Shown piece after piece: positions 23,712-35,772 of a stretch of DNA of 45,402 bases. The notes under the pieces were generated by a model. It saw nothing but the letters and a program-made list of their open reading frames with translations. It did not search any database and was not told the origin of the DNA. Each line of letters opens with the position of its first letter. Positions within the stretch are counted from its first letter, which is position 1. A program made the position numbers and the translations under genes. Source of the DNA: Pseudomonadota bacterium. Lineage in GTDB: Bacteria > Pseudomonadota > Alphaproteobacteria > Caulobacterales > Caulobacteraceae. Where the stretch lies: the NCBI GenBank assembly GCA_023386645.1, contig JAEWJI010000029.1:1-45402 (forward strand), given 5' to 3'.

Positions 23712-26700
23712 TTAGAGGCCAGCCGCGATCCAGCGGCCGTCGGACAGGCGTTCGACGTGGCCGTAGCGATGAAGGGTCGTCAGGACGCGGTCGATTTTCG
23801 GTCTGAGGCGCAGGCCGCCGCTGAAGCCGCGAGCCAAGGCGTCGGGTCCGACCGGACCGGCGGCCTGGGCCAACGCGGCCTGAAGCGCGAGCGGCTGTTC
23901 GTATTTGTCCGAAGGGAAGGCTGGACGGCGAGCGCGTTCGCCTTTGGCCGGTGCGAGGTCCGGCGTGTCGGGCCTGCCGATACGGCGGGGCCCAGAACGC
24001 GGCGCCTGATAGCCGGGACGCAGCCAGCGCACCTGACCGCGAGCCTCCTCGACGCCGCGCGCGCGGTTGAGCGAGGCTAGCGCCGCGACGATTTCAGCAT
24101 CGGTTTGATCGGCCTCCCAGCCATAGGCTTCCGCGACCTGGCGATCGATGTCGTCGTGCAGTTCTCTCAGGATGGCAGTCCGGGCGCGGCGAGCCGTTTC
24201 CTGATCGGAGGGGCTGAGCGGATCGCCGGATTTATTTGCCTCCAGCGAGTTATAGAGCCCGGTCAGGGTGAGGTCGGGATGCTCGGACAACACCTGCTTG
24301 CGATGAGCGTCGAGAGCCTCGCCGACGGCGCGGAGGCGACGGCGCTGATCGTCTTCGAGGACAGGGAACGGAAAGGGGTCGAAGCAGCGGGATTTCACAT
24401 AGACCGCATCCCGGTCGTAGACCCCCAGCTTGCCTGCGTTGGCGAGATACCAGGTGCGATGCGCCCTGGAGCTTAGGACGGCGAGCTCTGCCGCGTCATC
24501 GAGCGCGAAAGCCAACAGCTTGTTATCTGGGATGATCGCGGCGTCCAGGAACTGGAAGACGCGGTGCTTGGCCGTTTCCACCGTGGCAATGTAGCGGGGC
24601 AGACCGGCCAGTGCGGGCCGCAAGTCGCCTCGTGGTTCGCCGAAAATCCACCAACCATCGCGATATGCAGCGCGCGCATTGGCATCCCGTCCGACAAGTC
24701 GGCCGCTGGCGTCCCGCGCTTCCTTCACATTCTCGACCAAGTGCACATAGACCTCCGGGAACCGGTCGCGGACCTCCTCGCGCTCCAGGCCGAACAGGTC
24801 GATGACGAAGGCGTCGCGGCTTCGGCCGGTGAGGTCGCGGCCGTTGCGATAGGGGCGGAGATGAGCCTCCAGGCCCTGGCGTTGGCCAAGGCCGAGGATG
24901 GCGGCTTGTGCTCGGGTGACGATGAAACCCGAGCCGTGGAGTTTCACGCCGGGCGAACAGAGACCGGCGTTGGCCTTGAGCGGCCGGGCGCGGGTGACGT
25001 CGGTTCCCACGGTCAGATCGGGATTGATCCGACCGCGCATCGACTGAAGCGCGATCACGGGCGCGTCGGTATCGAGTTCGGCTTCAGAGGCGACGGTCAA
25101 AAGCTCGCCTTGGTGATGCCCGGCCTCAGCGACCGACATGGCGATGCGCACGGCGGCGCTGTCCTTCGTCGCACGGGTCCAGGGGTGGTCGGGGATGGCG
25201 TAGACCAGGCTCAGCGGGCGGGGTCCACCGGTCCATCGCTCGACCGTGCGCCGCTGAAACACCTGGGTGATCGAGTTGGTCGTCACGAAGCGAAGCGGCG
25301 CAGGCGGCTGTTCGGCCGGGTCAGCAGGTCGGCGGCGTGGTCCCACCAGTACATGACGAAGTCGGCGCTGTCGTTCATCTTCGGATGGGCGCGCCACAGC
25401 GCCTCGGCATAGCCCTCGTCCATGCGCGAACGCAGATCCTTGCCACCGATGAAGGGCGGGTTGCCGACAATGAAATCGGCGTCGGGCCAGTCTGGGCGGC
25501 GGGCGTTCGGCCAGTCGGGTTGCGGGCCCTGGGCCGTCATCCGGAAGACCAGGTCAGGCGCGCCGTCCCAGGCCAGCGCCGCGTCCTGACGGCGGATGTT
25601 GCCGTGCGCCTGGAGGATCGGCTCGGCCGGATGGCCGGTATGGTTGCGATAATACTGCTGGATAAAGCCGATCCACAGCACGAGGTCGGCGATGGCTGCC
25701 GCCCGGGGGTTCACTTCCAAGCCCAGGAACTGCTTCGGGTCGATGACCGCGAGCTCGAGTCGGTCGGTCGCGCCGAGGTCAGTCAGGGTTTCGAGCACCT
25801 CGGCTTCCAGGCGCTTCAGCAGGTCCATCGCGACGTAAAGGAAGTTGCCTGTCCCGCATGCCGGATCGAGGACGGTGGTTCGGCAGAGGCGGTCATGGAA
25901 GTCGCGGGCGAGCCGCATCGCGGCAGGCGTATCGCCCCCGTCGCGTGCAAGCTCGATCTGGGTGAGCACCTGACGCCAGTCGCGACGTAGCGGCTCCATG
26001 ATGGTGAGTTCGACCAATCGCTCGACATATCGGCGGGGCGTGTAGTGAGCTCCCAGCCGACGCCTGTCCTGCGGCCTGAGCGCGTGCTCAAGCAGGGCGC
26101 CGAATATCGCCGGCTCTACATGCCGCCAGTCGCGCTTGGTCGCGAGCAGCAGGCGCTGGAGCTCCGGCGCGTCGAGAGGCAGGGCGTCCGTCCGAGTGAA
26201 CAAGCCCCCGTTGATGTAAGGCAGCCGGCAGTCCAGGCCCGACGAGTATCGACCCTCGAAAGTCGGCTCGTCGAAACGTCTCCAGATGTCCTCGAACATC
26301 GGCGGGAAGCTGGCGGGCGATCGGATACAATCCTGCAGCAGTTCGATCAGCTTGTCCTTACGGATCAAGCCGACATCCGCGACGAAGATCGTGAAGATGC
26401 AGCGCATCAGGAAATGGCCGACATCCTCGGCGTCGTACCCTCGGCTCTCCAGCCGTTGGGAGACCACGGCCAGCTCGTCGATGATCTCTCGTGTGATCCT
26501 GGCGGACTGCTTGGTGGGATCGAGCGAGTGGGGATCGGTCCAGATCGCCCGCAGTCGAGCCTGAATCCCAGGGTCGGCCAGTTCTGTGTGGTCGAACCGG
26601 AACCGCTTGCGATCCGGAAAGTGGCTGTAGCCGCGGCCCGTGCCTGTAAAGTCCGCCCACACCTCGAAGCTGCGCGCCACGTCGCAGATCAGGATGAACG

Positions 26701-27124
26701 GCGGCGCGGGGTGGTCGGCGGGCAGATCCGAAACGTAGGCCTTGGCCTGCGCTCGCGCGTTTCGCATGAGAGTATCCCAGCCGCGACCCTGGCGATGAGA
26801 CGGGCCGGAAAGGGCGTCGGCCTGCAGTTCAGCATCTCCGAACGGACCGGCCTTGGCGCGTCCTTTCCAGCGGGATTGCTTGGCCTCCAGGACGAAGCAG
26901 CCCTTCTTGTACAGGTCGATGCGGCGGGGCTGCCCGCCGTTGTCGAAGGTCGAGCGGACGGCGCGTTCGAAGACGTAGTCGTTGTGACGGGTATCGGCGC
27001 TGGCGCAGTCGGGGGCGGAAACGCCAAGCGCCTGGGTCAGCTCGGTCAGATACATCTGGGCGTTGGAGCGCTCGGCCCCACCCGCACCGTTGCTCCACTT
27101 GTCGATGAAGGCCCCAATCTCTAT
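23712..27124 (-). pseudogene. Type IIL-like fused restriction-modification enzyme, disrupted
   Basis: The gene would encode about 1137 residues if repaired by one base. Part 1 (read 27124 to about 25291) has a PD-ExK-like nuclease region (RIDLYKKGCFVLEAKQSRWK), a helical part, and methyltransferase motif I (VLDPACGTGNFLYVAMDLLK) plus motif IV (NPPFIGG). Part 2 (25290 to 23712) resumes with RFVTTNSITQVFQRRTVERW, then the target recognition domain. The frame breaks at the junction of RLRRF and RFVTTNS: one G seems missing near 25290 (GGC to GC), giving a TGA at 25283. The 5' end is also damaged: where ATG is expected the sequence is ATA (27122-27124) before GAGATTGGGGCCTTCATCGA, and the first downstream ATG is at 27055. 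Two lesions argue against a plain sequencing error. Confidence 0.8.
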
Positions 27125-27127
27125 CTA

Positions 27128-27165
27128 CAACTGCAAGCATGTGAATTCGCGTTATTCAACTGCAA
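27128..27165. repeat. Tandem CAACTGCAA boxes at the upstream edge of the restriction gene
   Basis: The nine-base word CAACTGCAA occurs at 27128-27136 and 27157-27165, 29 bases apart start to start, in a locally AT-rich patch (GAATTCGCGTTATT) unlike its surroundings. It could be an operator for the divergent promoters, or an insertion scar. Confidence 0.4.
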
Positions 27166-27229
27166 ATTGTGACAGGGGAGCGTCGAGGCTCTATTGGCGC
27201 GTCCGGCGGCGACAGGTCGCGTCCACCCC

Positions 27230-27237
27230 GCTATAGG
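27230..27237 (+). promoter_or_regulatory. Possible purA -10 box
   Basis: GCTATAGG matches the Caulobacter sigma-73 -10 consensus (GCTANAWC) well and lies 30 bases before the purA start. A matching TTG -35 box is not evident; GACAGG is the nearest candidate. Confidence 0.35.
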
Positions 27238-27267
27238 CTTCGCCCGCATTCAGCGGAGGCGAGTCTC

Positions 27268-28560
<1,293 letters not shown>

Positions 28561-28573
28561 GCCAAGGCCAAGC

Positions 28574-28633
28574 GTTACAGCGGATCACGCGATGTTACAG
28601 GCGCGGGGTTGAAACCCGGCGGCCGGGGTTCCA
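28574..28633 (+). promoter_or_regulatory. GTTACAG direct repeats and GC hairpins upstream of gap
   Basis: GTTACAG occurs at 28574-28580 and 28594-28600, a 20-base period (about two helical turns), followed by GGGGTTGAAACCC and AACCCGGCGGCCGGGGTT palindromes. A similar TGTTACA (31063-31069) occurs upstream of fba. It may be a binding site of a regulator of lower glycolysis. The regulator is not identified. Confidence 0.35.
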
Positions 28634-28676
28634 TTGAAGCGCCAACCCGATCAGCGCTTCAAGGAGACCCCAGCTC

Positions 28677-29684
<1,008 letters not shown>

Positions 29685-29694
29685 CCCTCTCCTC

Positions 29695-29824
29695 CCTGTC
29701 GCGAAGCGATAGGGAGGGGGACCACGAAGTGGTGGAGGGGTTCTTCGTGGAAAGAGCCCCTCCGTCTCGGTCGCTATCGCGCCCGATCCACCTCCCCACT
29801 CGCTCTGCTCCTGGGGAGGAGACA
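29695..29824. repeat. Palindromic intergenic repeat before pgk (copy 7)
   Basis: CTCCTCCCTGTCGCGAAGCG leads to ATAGGGAGGGGGACCACGAA, then a GTGGTGGAGGGG end; the right part has CCACCTCCCCACTCGCTCTG and CTCCTGGGGAGGAGACAGGA. The last GGGGAGGAGACAGGAGAG carries the pgk Shine-Dalgarno sequence (AGGAG six bases before the ATG). The arms are more diverged than in the other copies. Confidence 0.75.
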
Positions 29825-29834
29825 GGAGAGCATC

Positions 29835-31028
29835 ATGACCTTCCGCACCCTCGACGACGCGACCGACCTCGGCGGTAAGACCGCGCTGGTGCGGGCGGAT
29901 TTCAATGTGCCGATGGAGGACGGGCGGGTGACAGACGACACCCGGCTGCGGGTCGCGCTGCCGACCATCCAGCGGCTAAGGGACGCCGGGGCGAAGGTGG
30001 CGCTGCTGGCGCATTTCGACCGGCCGAAGGGCCAGCGCCTGCCGTCGATGAGCCTTGAGCAGGTGGTGGACGAGCTGTGTGAGGTGCTGGGGGCTCCGGT
30101 GCAATTCGCCGGCGACTGTGTCGGTGATGAAGCCAAGGCCGTGCTGGCCGATCTCGATCCGGGCGGAGTGGCGCTGCTGGAGAACGTGCGCTTCCACGTG
30201 GGCGAGGAGAAGAACGATCCCGAGTTCGCCGCGCAACTGGCGGAGCTGGGCGACCTCTACGTCAACGACGCCTTCTCGGCCGCGCATCGGGCGCATGCGT
30301 CCACGGAGGGGCTGGCGCGGCTGCTGCCGGCCTATGCGGGCGAGAGCATGCGGCGGGAGCTTGAGGCCCTGGACGCCGCGCTCGGGAATCCGGTCAAGCC
30401 GGTGATCGGCATCGTCGGCGGCGCCAAGGTCTCGACCAAGCTGGACCTCTTGAAGAACCTCGTCGGCAGGCTGGACCGGCTGGCGATCGGCGGGGGCATG
30501 GCGAACACCTTCCTGTTCGCGCAGGGCGTTGACATCGGCGGTTCGCTCGCCGAGCGCGACATGGCCGAGACCGCGCGCGAGATCATGGAGGAGGCGCGGC
30601 GTCAGGGTTGCGAGCTGCTGCTGCCCGCGGATGTCGTGGTGGCCCAGGACGTCAAGCCGGGCGCCGAAGCGGGCGTGCGGGCGCTGGACCGCATCGGGCC
30701 GGACGACAAGATCCTGGACGCGGGGCCGGAGACGGTGGCGCGGCTGAAACGGGCGATCGACCTGTCGAAGACCCTGATCTGGAACGGCCCGCTCGGGGTG
30801 TTCGAGGTCCCGCCCTTCGACAAGGCGACCGTCGAGGCGGCGCGGCATGCGGCGGCGCGGGCCAAGGCGGGAGAACTGATCGCGGTGGCGGGCGGCGGCG
30901 ACACGGTGGCGGCGATGAACCATGCGGGCGTGATCGACGACCTGACCTTCGTCTCGACCGCCGGCGGCGCCTTCCTGGAGTGGATGGAGGGCAAGGCCCT
31001 GCCGGGCGTCGAGGCCCTGCGGGCGTAG
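29835..31028 (+). CDS. pgk: Phosphoglycerate kinase
   Basis: This 397-residue glycolytic kinase makes ATP from 1,3-bisphosphoglycerate. Motifs are TALVRADFNVPMEDGRVTDD, LLAHFDRPKG, VALLENVRFHVGEEKNDPEF, YVNDAFSAAHRAHAST, IVGGAKVSTKLDLLKNLVGR, GGGMANTFLFAQG, IWNGPLGVFEVPPFD and VAGGGDTVAAMNHAG. Normal length, complete, start ATG with AGGAGAG. It sits between gap and fba in a glycolysis run. Confidence 0.96.
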   Translation: MTFRTLDDATDLGGKTALVRADFNVPMEDGRVTDDTRLRVALPTIQRLRDAGAKVALLAHFDRPKGQRLPSMSLEQVVDELCEVLGAPVQFAGDCVGDEAKAVLADLDPGGVALLENVRFHVGEEKNDPEFAAQLAELGDLYVNDAFSAAHRAHASTEGLARLLPAYAGESMRRELEALDAALGNPVKPVIGIVGGAKVSTKLDLLKNLVGRLDRLAIGGGMANTFLFAQGVDIGGSLAERDMAETAREIMEEARRQGCELLLPADVVVAQDVKPGAEAGVRALDRIGPDDKILDAGPETVARLKRAIDLSKTLIWNGPLGVFEVPPFDKATVEAARHAAARAKAGELIAVAGGGDTVAAMNHAGVIDDLTFVSTAGGAFLEWMEGKALPGVEALRA

Positions 31029-31062
31029 CGGAGCTGCTCCCGGAACCGTAAAGCTTCGCGGC

Positions 31063-31069
31063 TGTTACA
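31063..31069 (+). promoter_or_regulatory. TGTTACA box upstream of fba
   Basis: The word TGTTACA lies 68 bases before the fba start, matching the GTTACAG pair upstream of gap. GGAAC at 31042-31046 followed by TGTT after 16 bases resembles an EcfG promoter with one mismatch, but the shared TGTTACA makes that reading ambiguous. Confidence 0.25.
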
Positions 31070-31136
31070 ATGCGTGACTTCGCCGGCCCCCGGGGGTAGG
31101 ACGGCGGCCAATCACAATATCGCAGGGGAAGCGCAC

Positions 31137-32162
31137 ATGGATCTCGCCGCTCTGAACGCCGTCGCCAACGCCATGGTCCAGCCGGGCAAGGGCATCCTGG
31201 CCGCCGATGAATCGACCGGCACGATCAAGAAGCGGTTCGACGCCATCGGGGTGGAGAACACCGAGGAGAACCGGCGCGACTACCGCGAGATTCTGTTCCG
31301 CGCCGAGCAGACCATGCGCGAGCACATCTCGGGCGTCATCCTGTTCGAGGAGACCCTGTACCAGGACGCCAAGGACGGCACGCCGCTGGTGGACCTGATC
31401 ACGGCCGCGGGTTCGATCCCGGGCATCAAGGTCGACAAGGGCGCGACCAAGATGGCCGGCTTCCCCGGCGAGACGGTGACCAAGGGCCTCGACGGCCTGT
31501 CGAAGCGCGTGCGCGCCCACTACGAGCGCGGCGCCCGGTTCGCCAAGTGGCGGGGGGTGATCGACATCGCCGACGGCATCCCGACTTGGGGCTGCATCAA
31601 GGCCAACGCCCATGCGCTGGCCCGCTACGCCCGCATCTGCCAGCAGGAGCAGATCGTGCCGATCGTCGAGCCCGAGGTGCTGATGGACGGCGCCCACGAC
31701 ATTGACCGCTGCGACGAGGTGACCCGCCAGGTCCTCCAGACCGTGTTCAGCGAACTGTTCGAACAGCGGGTGGCGCTGGAAGGCATGGTGCTGAAGCCCA
31801 ACATGGTGATCTCGGGCAAGGGCAGCCGCCGTCAGGCCTCGGTCGAAGAGGTGGCCGAGCGGACCATCGCGGCGCTGAAGGCCACCGTGCCCTCGGCCGT
31901 GCCGGGCATCGCCTATCTGTCGGGCGGCCAGACGGACGAGCAGGCGACCGCGCACCTGGACGCCATGAACCGCATCGGCGGCTTCCCGTGGAAGATGACC
32001 TTCTCCTACGGGCGTGCGCTCCAAGCGGCGCCGCAGCGGGCTTGGGCGGGCAAGGCGGAGAACGCCGACAAGGCGGCGGCGGCCTTCCATCACCGCGCCC
32101 GCATGAACGGCCTGGCCTCGCTGGGTCAGTGGGAGCAGACGCTGGAGAAGAAGGCGGCCTGA
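31137..32162 (+). CDS. fba: Fructose-bisphosphate aldolase, class I
   Basis: This 341-residue Schiff-base aldolase interconverts fructose-1,6-bisphosphate and triose phosphates. Class I motifs are KGILAADESTGTIKKRFDAI, EENRRDYREILF, KVDKGATKMAGFPGE, ARFAKWRGVIDI, NAHALARYARICQQEQIVPI, VEPEVLMDGAHDIDRC, EGMVLKPNMVISGKG with the Schiff-base lysine, and LSGGQTDEQATAHLDAMN. The class is unusual for many bacteria but normal in this group. The ATG at 31137 has GGGGAA upstream. Confidence 0.94.
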   Translation: MDLAALNAVANAMVQPGKGILAADESTGTIKKRFDAIGVENTEENRRDYREILFRAEQTMREHISGVILFEETLYQDAKDGTPLVDLITAAGSIPGIKVDKGATKMAGFPGETVTKGLDGLSKRVRAHYERGARFAKWRGVIDIADGIPTWGCIKANAHALARYARICQQEQIVPIVEPEVLMDGAHDIDRCDEVTRQVLQTVFSELFEQRVALEGMVLKPNMVISGKGSRRQASVEEVAERTIAALKATVPSAVPGIAYLSGGQTDEQATAHLDAMNRIGGFPWKMTFSYGRALQAAPQRAWAGKAENADKAAAAFHHRARMNGLASLGQWEQTLEKKAA

Positions 32163-32178
32163 GCCGCCTTCAGCCCCC

Positions 32179-32820
32179 TCACCAATACCCGTATCGCCCG
32201 GCGAAACGGTAGCGGACTTCCCGCGCCTCGCGTTCGGCCCACTCGGCCGCACGTTCCGCCTCGCGCCAGGCGCGGCGGTTCTGCTCGCGCTCGTTGCGGA
32301 GTTCGCCGATGCGCTGGCAGGCGCGCTGGCGTTCTTCCTGCGACAGGTCGTCGTCGGCGCATTCGCGGCGCTTGGCCTCGATCTTGTCGTCCAGTTCCTC
32401 CAGTCGGCTGGCGTAGCCGTTCAGGCTGCTGATCGCCGACTCCAGCGCGCTTTCGGCCGCGTGCACGATGCGGCCGTCCTCGTAGGCCGGCAGGAAGTCG
32501 CGTTCCAGGTCGGCGGGGCAGACCTGATGATAGCTGTCGCCCTCGCGCCCTTCCTGGAAGCCCCGCTCGCGGGTGCAATAGACCAGGAGGCCGTCCTGAC
32601 GCCCCGAACGATAGGGCGCCTCTTCGGGCACGACGCCGTGCTTGGCGCAGGCTTCGGCGTGGGCGCTCAACCGGCTCATCGGCAAGCCCTGCGCTCCGTC
32701 GCGATAGCCCTGGCCGCCCCAGTCGCCCGCCAGGCACTGGTCCTCGCTCATGGTCGCGCAGCTCCCCAGCCAAAGCGCTCCCGCACAGACGCCCGCAAGC
32801 GCCAATCCCCGTCTCCACAT
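32179..32820 (-). CDS. DUF2799 lipoprotein
   Basis: This 213-residue lipoprotein has a signal peptide ending GALWLGSCATMSEDQC, with the lipobox Cys in LGSC. The DUF2799 core is visible: CLAGDWGGQGYRDGAQGLPM, SRLSAHAEACAKHGVVPEEA, and YCTRERGFQEGREGDSYHQV. The last third is a charged coiled coil (residues about 135-200, EAKRRECADDDLSQEERQRA). The ATG at 32820 has GGAGGGGA upstream. The function of the family is unknown. Confidence 0.85.
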   Translation of the reverse strand: MWRRGLALAGVCAGALWLGSCATMSEDQCLAGDWGGQGYRDGAQGLPMSRLSAHAEACAKHGVVPEEAPYRSGRQDGLLVYCTRERGFQEGREGDSYHQVCPADLERDFLPAYEDGRIVHAAESALESAISSLNGYASRLEELDDKIEAKRRECADDDLSQEERQRACQRIGELRNEREQNRRAWREAERAAEWAEREAREVRYRFAGRYGYW

Positions 32821-32838
32821 GTCCTGGTCCCCTCCGAA

Positions 32839-32870
32839 ACGGCCACGCTTGCCGCTACGGCCACGCTACA
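32839..32870. promoter_or_regulatory. Divergent control region with a tandem 11-bp repeat
   Basis: ACGGCCACGCT occurs at 32839-32849 and 32857-32867, an 18-base period. It overlaps a possible plus-strand promoter, TTGCCG (32849-32854) and GCTACA (32865-32870), ten bases apart, which fits the Caulobacter sigma-73 pattern. The repeat may be an operator between the lipoprotein gene and the pseudouridine synthase gene. Confidence 0.4.
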
Positions 32871-32902
32871 TGGTAGATGGCTCTGTGTCAGATGAACCGG
32901 CG

Positions 32903-33877
<975 letters not shown>

Positions 33878-33941
33878 TCAGGTTCCGGCAGCGGACAGGT
33901 CCCACACCGCCAGGTCAGTCTGGCCGCTCGTGGAGGTTCCG

Positions 33942-34634
33942 ATGCCCCTGCTCGCCGTGCTGATCGTTATGGCTGATCCTGGAGACGCGCGGGAAGAGGC
34001 CGAACGCCGCAACCGGATAGAGCCGCTGATCGCGGAGGCGGTCGCCGCCTCGATGCCGGACCTGCGGTATCCCTGGCAGCTGGAATGGCGCGCCTTCGGA
34101 ACTTACGCCAGCCGAGAGATCCGCTGGCATCTGACGCCCGCGCGGCCCGGGTATGAGCGAAACCCGCCGCCTGAGGGCGTCACCCGCCGCACCGGGTGGA
34201 TCAGCAACGGCGCCACGGCCTCGGTCGCCGTGTGCGGCGATGACGAAGAAGTCGGGGCGATGATGATCGAGACGAGCGATCTCTGGCTCGGTGACGGCGA
34301 CCTGGCGCCCGAACTCGCCGCCCTTGGCGTGAGCGCGACGTTGGTTGAGAGCCAGGCCCATCATCCGATCACCCTGGCTCAGCAGGCGAGGGCCGACGGC
34401 TGGCCGGACTGGGCCCGGTCCGTTTCCGACTACCCCGGCTATCGCGTCTGGCGGCTTCAGCGTGAAGGGCGCGAACCTGTGCTTTTGACAGCGTCCTACA
34501 TCTGCACGCCCCCTGGCACGCGCCACGCGACCCACTGCTCCATGGCCTGGACCGTGGAGTACCGACCGGCGAGCGAGCGCCGGTCCGAGCCATGTCTTCC
34601 AGGCGAACGACCCAGGGGGCAAAGTCCGTCTTGA
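33942..34634 (+). CDS. Hypothetical protein, possibly exported
   Basis: The protein of 230 residues starts at the ATG at 33942, with an excellent GGAGG six bases upstream. The first 14 residues (PLLAVLIVMADPGDA) may be a short signal or an interior strand. The rest is mixed alpha/beta, with RYPWQLEWRAFGTYASREIR, TGWISNGATASVAVCGDDEE and WRLQREGREPVLLTASYICT. I do not recognise a family. It lies upstream of rpoH, whose -35 box overlaps this gene's end. Confidence 0.7.
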   Translation: MPLLAVLIVMADPGDAREEAERRNRIEPLIAEAVAASMPDLRYPWQLEWRAFGTYASREIRWHLTPARPGYERNPPPEGVTRRTGWISNGATASVAVCGDDEEVGAMMIETSDLWLGDGDLAPELAALGVSATLVESQAHHPITLAQQARADGWPDWARSVSDYPGYRVWRLQREGREPVLLTASYICTPPGTRHATHCSMAWTVEYRPASERRSEPCLPGERPRGQSPS

Positions 34635-34657
34635 AAAAGGACGGTCAATCTGCTACA
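34631..34657 (+). promoter_or_regulatory. Likely rpoH promoter
   Basis: TTGAAA at 34631-34636 and GCTACA at 34652-34657 are 15 bases apart and fit the housekeeping sigma pattern of Caulobacterales. CTTGAAA is also the -35 core of heat-shock (sigma-32) promoters, so the same spot could serve autoregulation. A GTCACGCTTCGGTGTGAC hairpin follows in the leader at about 34693-34710. Confidence 0.45.
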
Positions 34658-34835
34658 GATGCTGCATCAGATTGAGTGACGCGGAAAGCACGGTCACGCT
34701 TCGGTGTGACAAGCCGCCTCTGCCACGCGGCGAAACCCGTCACCATCTGATCGGTTGAGGGGTGAGGCGTCGGTGCACATTCGGTGGCCGGCGGCCGTAG
34801 GGCCCGCTCATAAAGGTCTGGGAGGACCAGAGAGA

Positions 34836-35723
34836 ATGGCTGCCACGAAATCGCTCGCGGTGATGTCGCCTGAACAGGGACTGTCGCGATACCTGACGGA
34901 AATCCGCAAGTTTCCGATGCTGACCAAGGACGAGGAGTTCATGCTGGCCAAGCGCTGGTCTGAACACCAGGATCCCGAGGCCGCCCACCGTCTGGTGACC
35001 TCCCACCTGCGTCTCGTGGCCAAGATCGCCATGGGCTACCGCGGCTACGGCCTGCCGATCGGAGAGGTGATCTCGGAGGGCAACGTCGGCCTCATGCAGG
35101 CCGTGAAGAAATTCGACCCGGACAAGGGCTTCCGCCTGGCGACCTACGCCATGTGGTGGATTCGCGCCTCGATCCAGGAATACATCCTCCGCAGCTGGTC
35201 GCTCGTGAAGATGGGCACCACGGCGGCGCAGAAGAAGCTGTTCTTCAACCTGCGCAAGGCCAAGAGCCAGATCTCGGCCTTCGAGGAAGGCGACCTGCAC
35301 CCCGAGCACCTGTCGGCCATCGCCACCAAGCTGGGGGTGTCGGAGGAAGACGTCACCAACATGAACCGCCGCCTGGGCGGCGACGCCTCGCTGAACGCGC
35401 CCTTGCGCGCCGACGGCGAGAGCGAGTGGCAGGACTGGCTGGCTGACGACACCGCCGTCAGCCAGGAGACTGCGCTGGCCGAAAGCGAGGAGAAGTCGCT
35501 GCGCATGGGCCTGTTGCAGGAGGCCATGGAGGAGCTGACCGACCGCGAGAAGCACATCCTGACCGAGCGTCGTCTCAAGGACGATCCGGTCACCCTGGAG
35601 GAGCTGGCCGGCCAGTACGGCGTCTCCCGCGAGCGGGTTCGCCAGATCGAGGTCCGCGCCTTCGAAAAGCTTCAGAAGGCCATGCGGGCGGCGGCCGAAG
35701 AGCGGAACCTGGTGGACGCTTAA
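34836..35723 (+). CDS. rpoH: RNA polymerase heat-shock sigma factor (sigma-32)
   Basis: This 295-residue sigma factor directs transcription of heat-shock genes. Region 2 is AAHRLVTSHLRLVAKIAMGY to KGFRLATYAMWWIRASIQEY. The RpoH box, AAQKKLFFNLRKAK (residues 130-143), which is special to sigma-32, is intact. Region 4 is LKDDPVTLEELAGQYGVSRE, RVRQIEVRAFEKLQKAM. The start ATG at 34836 has GGGAGGACC upstream. Its leader is about 160 to 180 bases long and contains a hairpin, giving room for heat or sigma control. Confidence 0.96.
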   Translation: MAATKSLAVMSPEQGLSRYLTEIRKFPMLTKDEEFMLAKRWSEHQDPEAAHRLVTSHLRLVAKIAMGYRGYGLPIGEVISEGNVGLMQAVKKFDPDKGFRLATYAMWWIRASIQEYILRSWSLVKMGTTAAQKKLFFNLRKAKSQISAFEEGDLHPEHLSAIATKLGVSEEDVTNMNRRLGGDASLNAPLRADGESEWQDWLADDTAVSQETALAESEEKSLRMGLLQEAMEELTDREKHILTERRLKDDPVTLEELAGQYGVSRERVRQIEVRAFEKLQKAMRAAAEERNLVDA

Positions 35724-35736
35724 GCGGCCTTTTTTT
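35693..35736 (+). terminator. Intrinsic terminator of rpoH overlapping its last codons
   Basis: A stem GGCCG (35693-35697) with CGGCC (35725-35729), plus an inner AGCG/CGCT, is followed by seven T residues (35730-35736). A second hairpin, TCCGCTCA/TGAGCGGA (35736-35765), lies in the gap to the convergent gene but has no T-run. Confidence 0.45.
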
Positions 35737-35772
35737 CCGCTCATCCGGCAGCGGGGGTGAGCGGACCTGGGG

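Noticed and set aside
26829..27140. Separate small gene starting at the ATG at 27140 upstream of the restriction gene
   Set aside because: It reads an out-of-frame shadow of the restriction gene, with Arg/Gln-rich composition and no family match.
31042..31066. EcfG promoter upstream of fba
   Set aside because: GGAAC-N16-TGTT has one mismatch and overlaps the TGTTACA box shared with gap, so the match may be chance.
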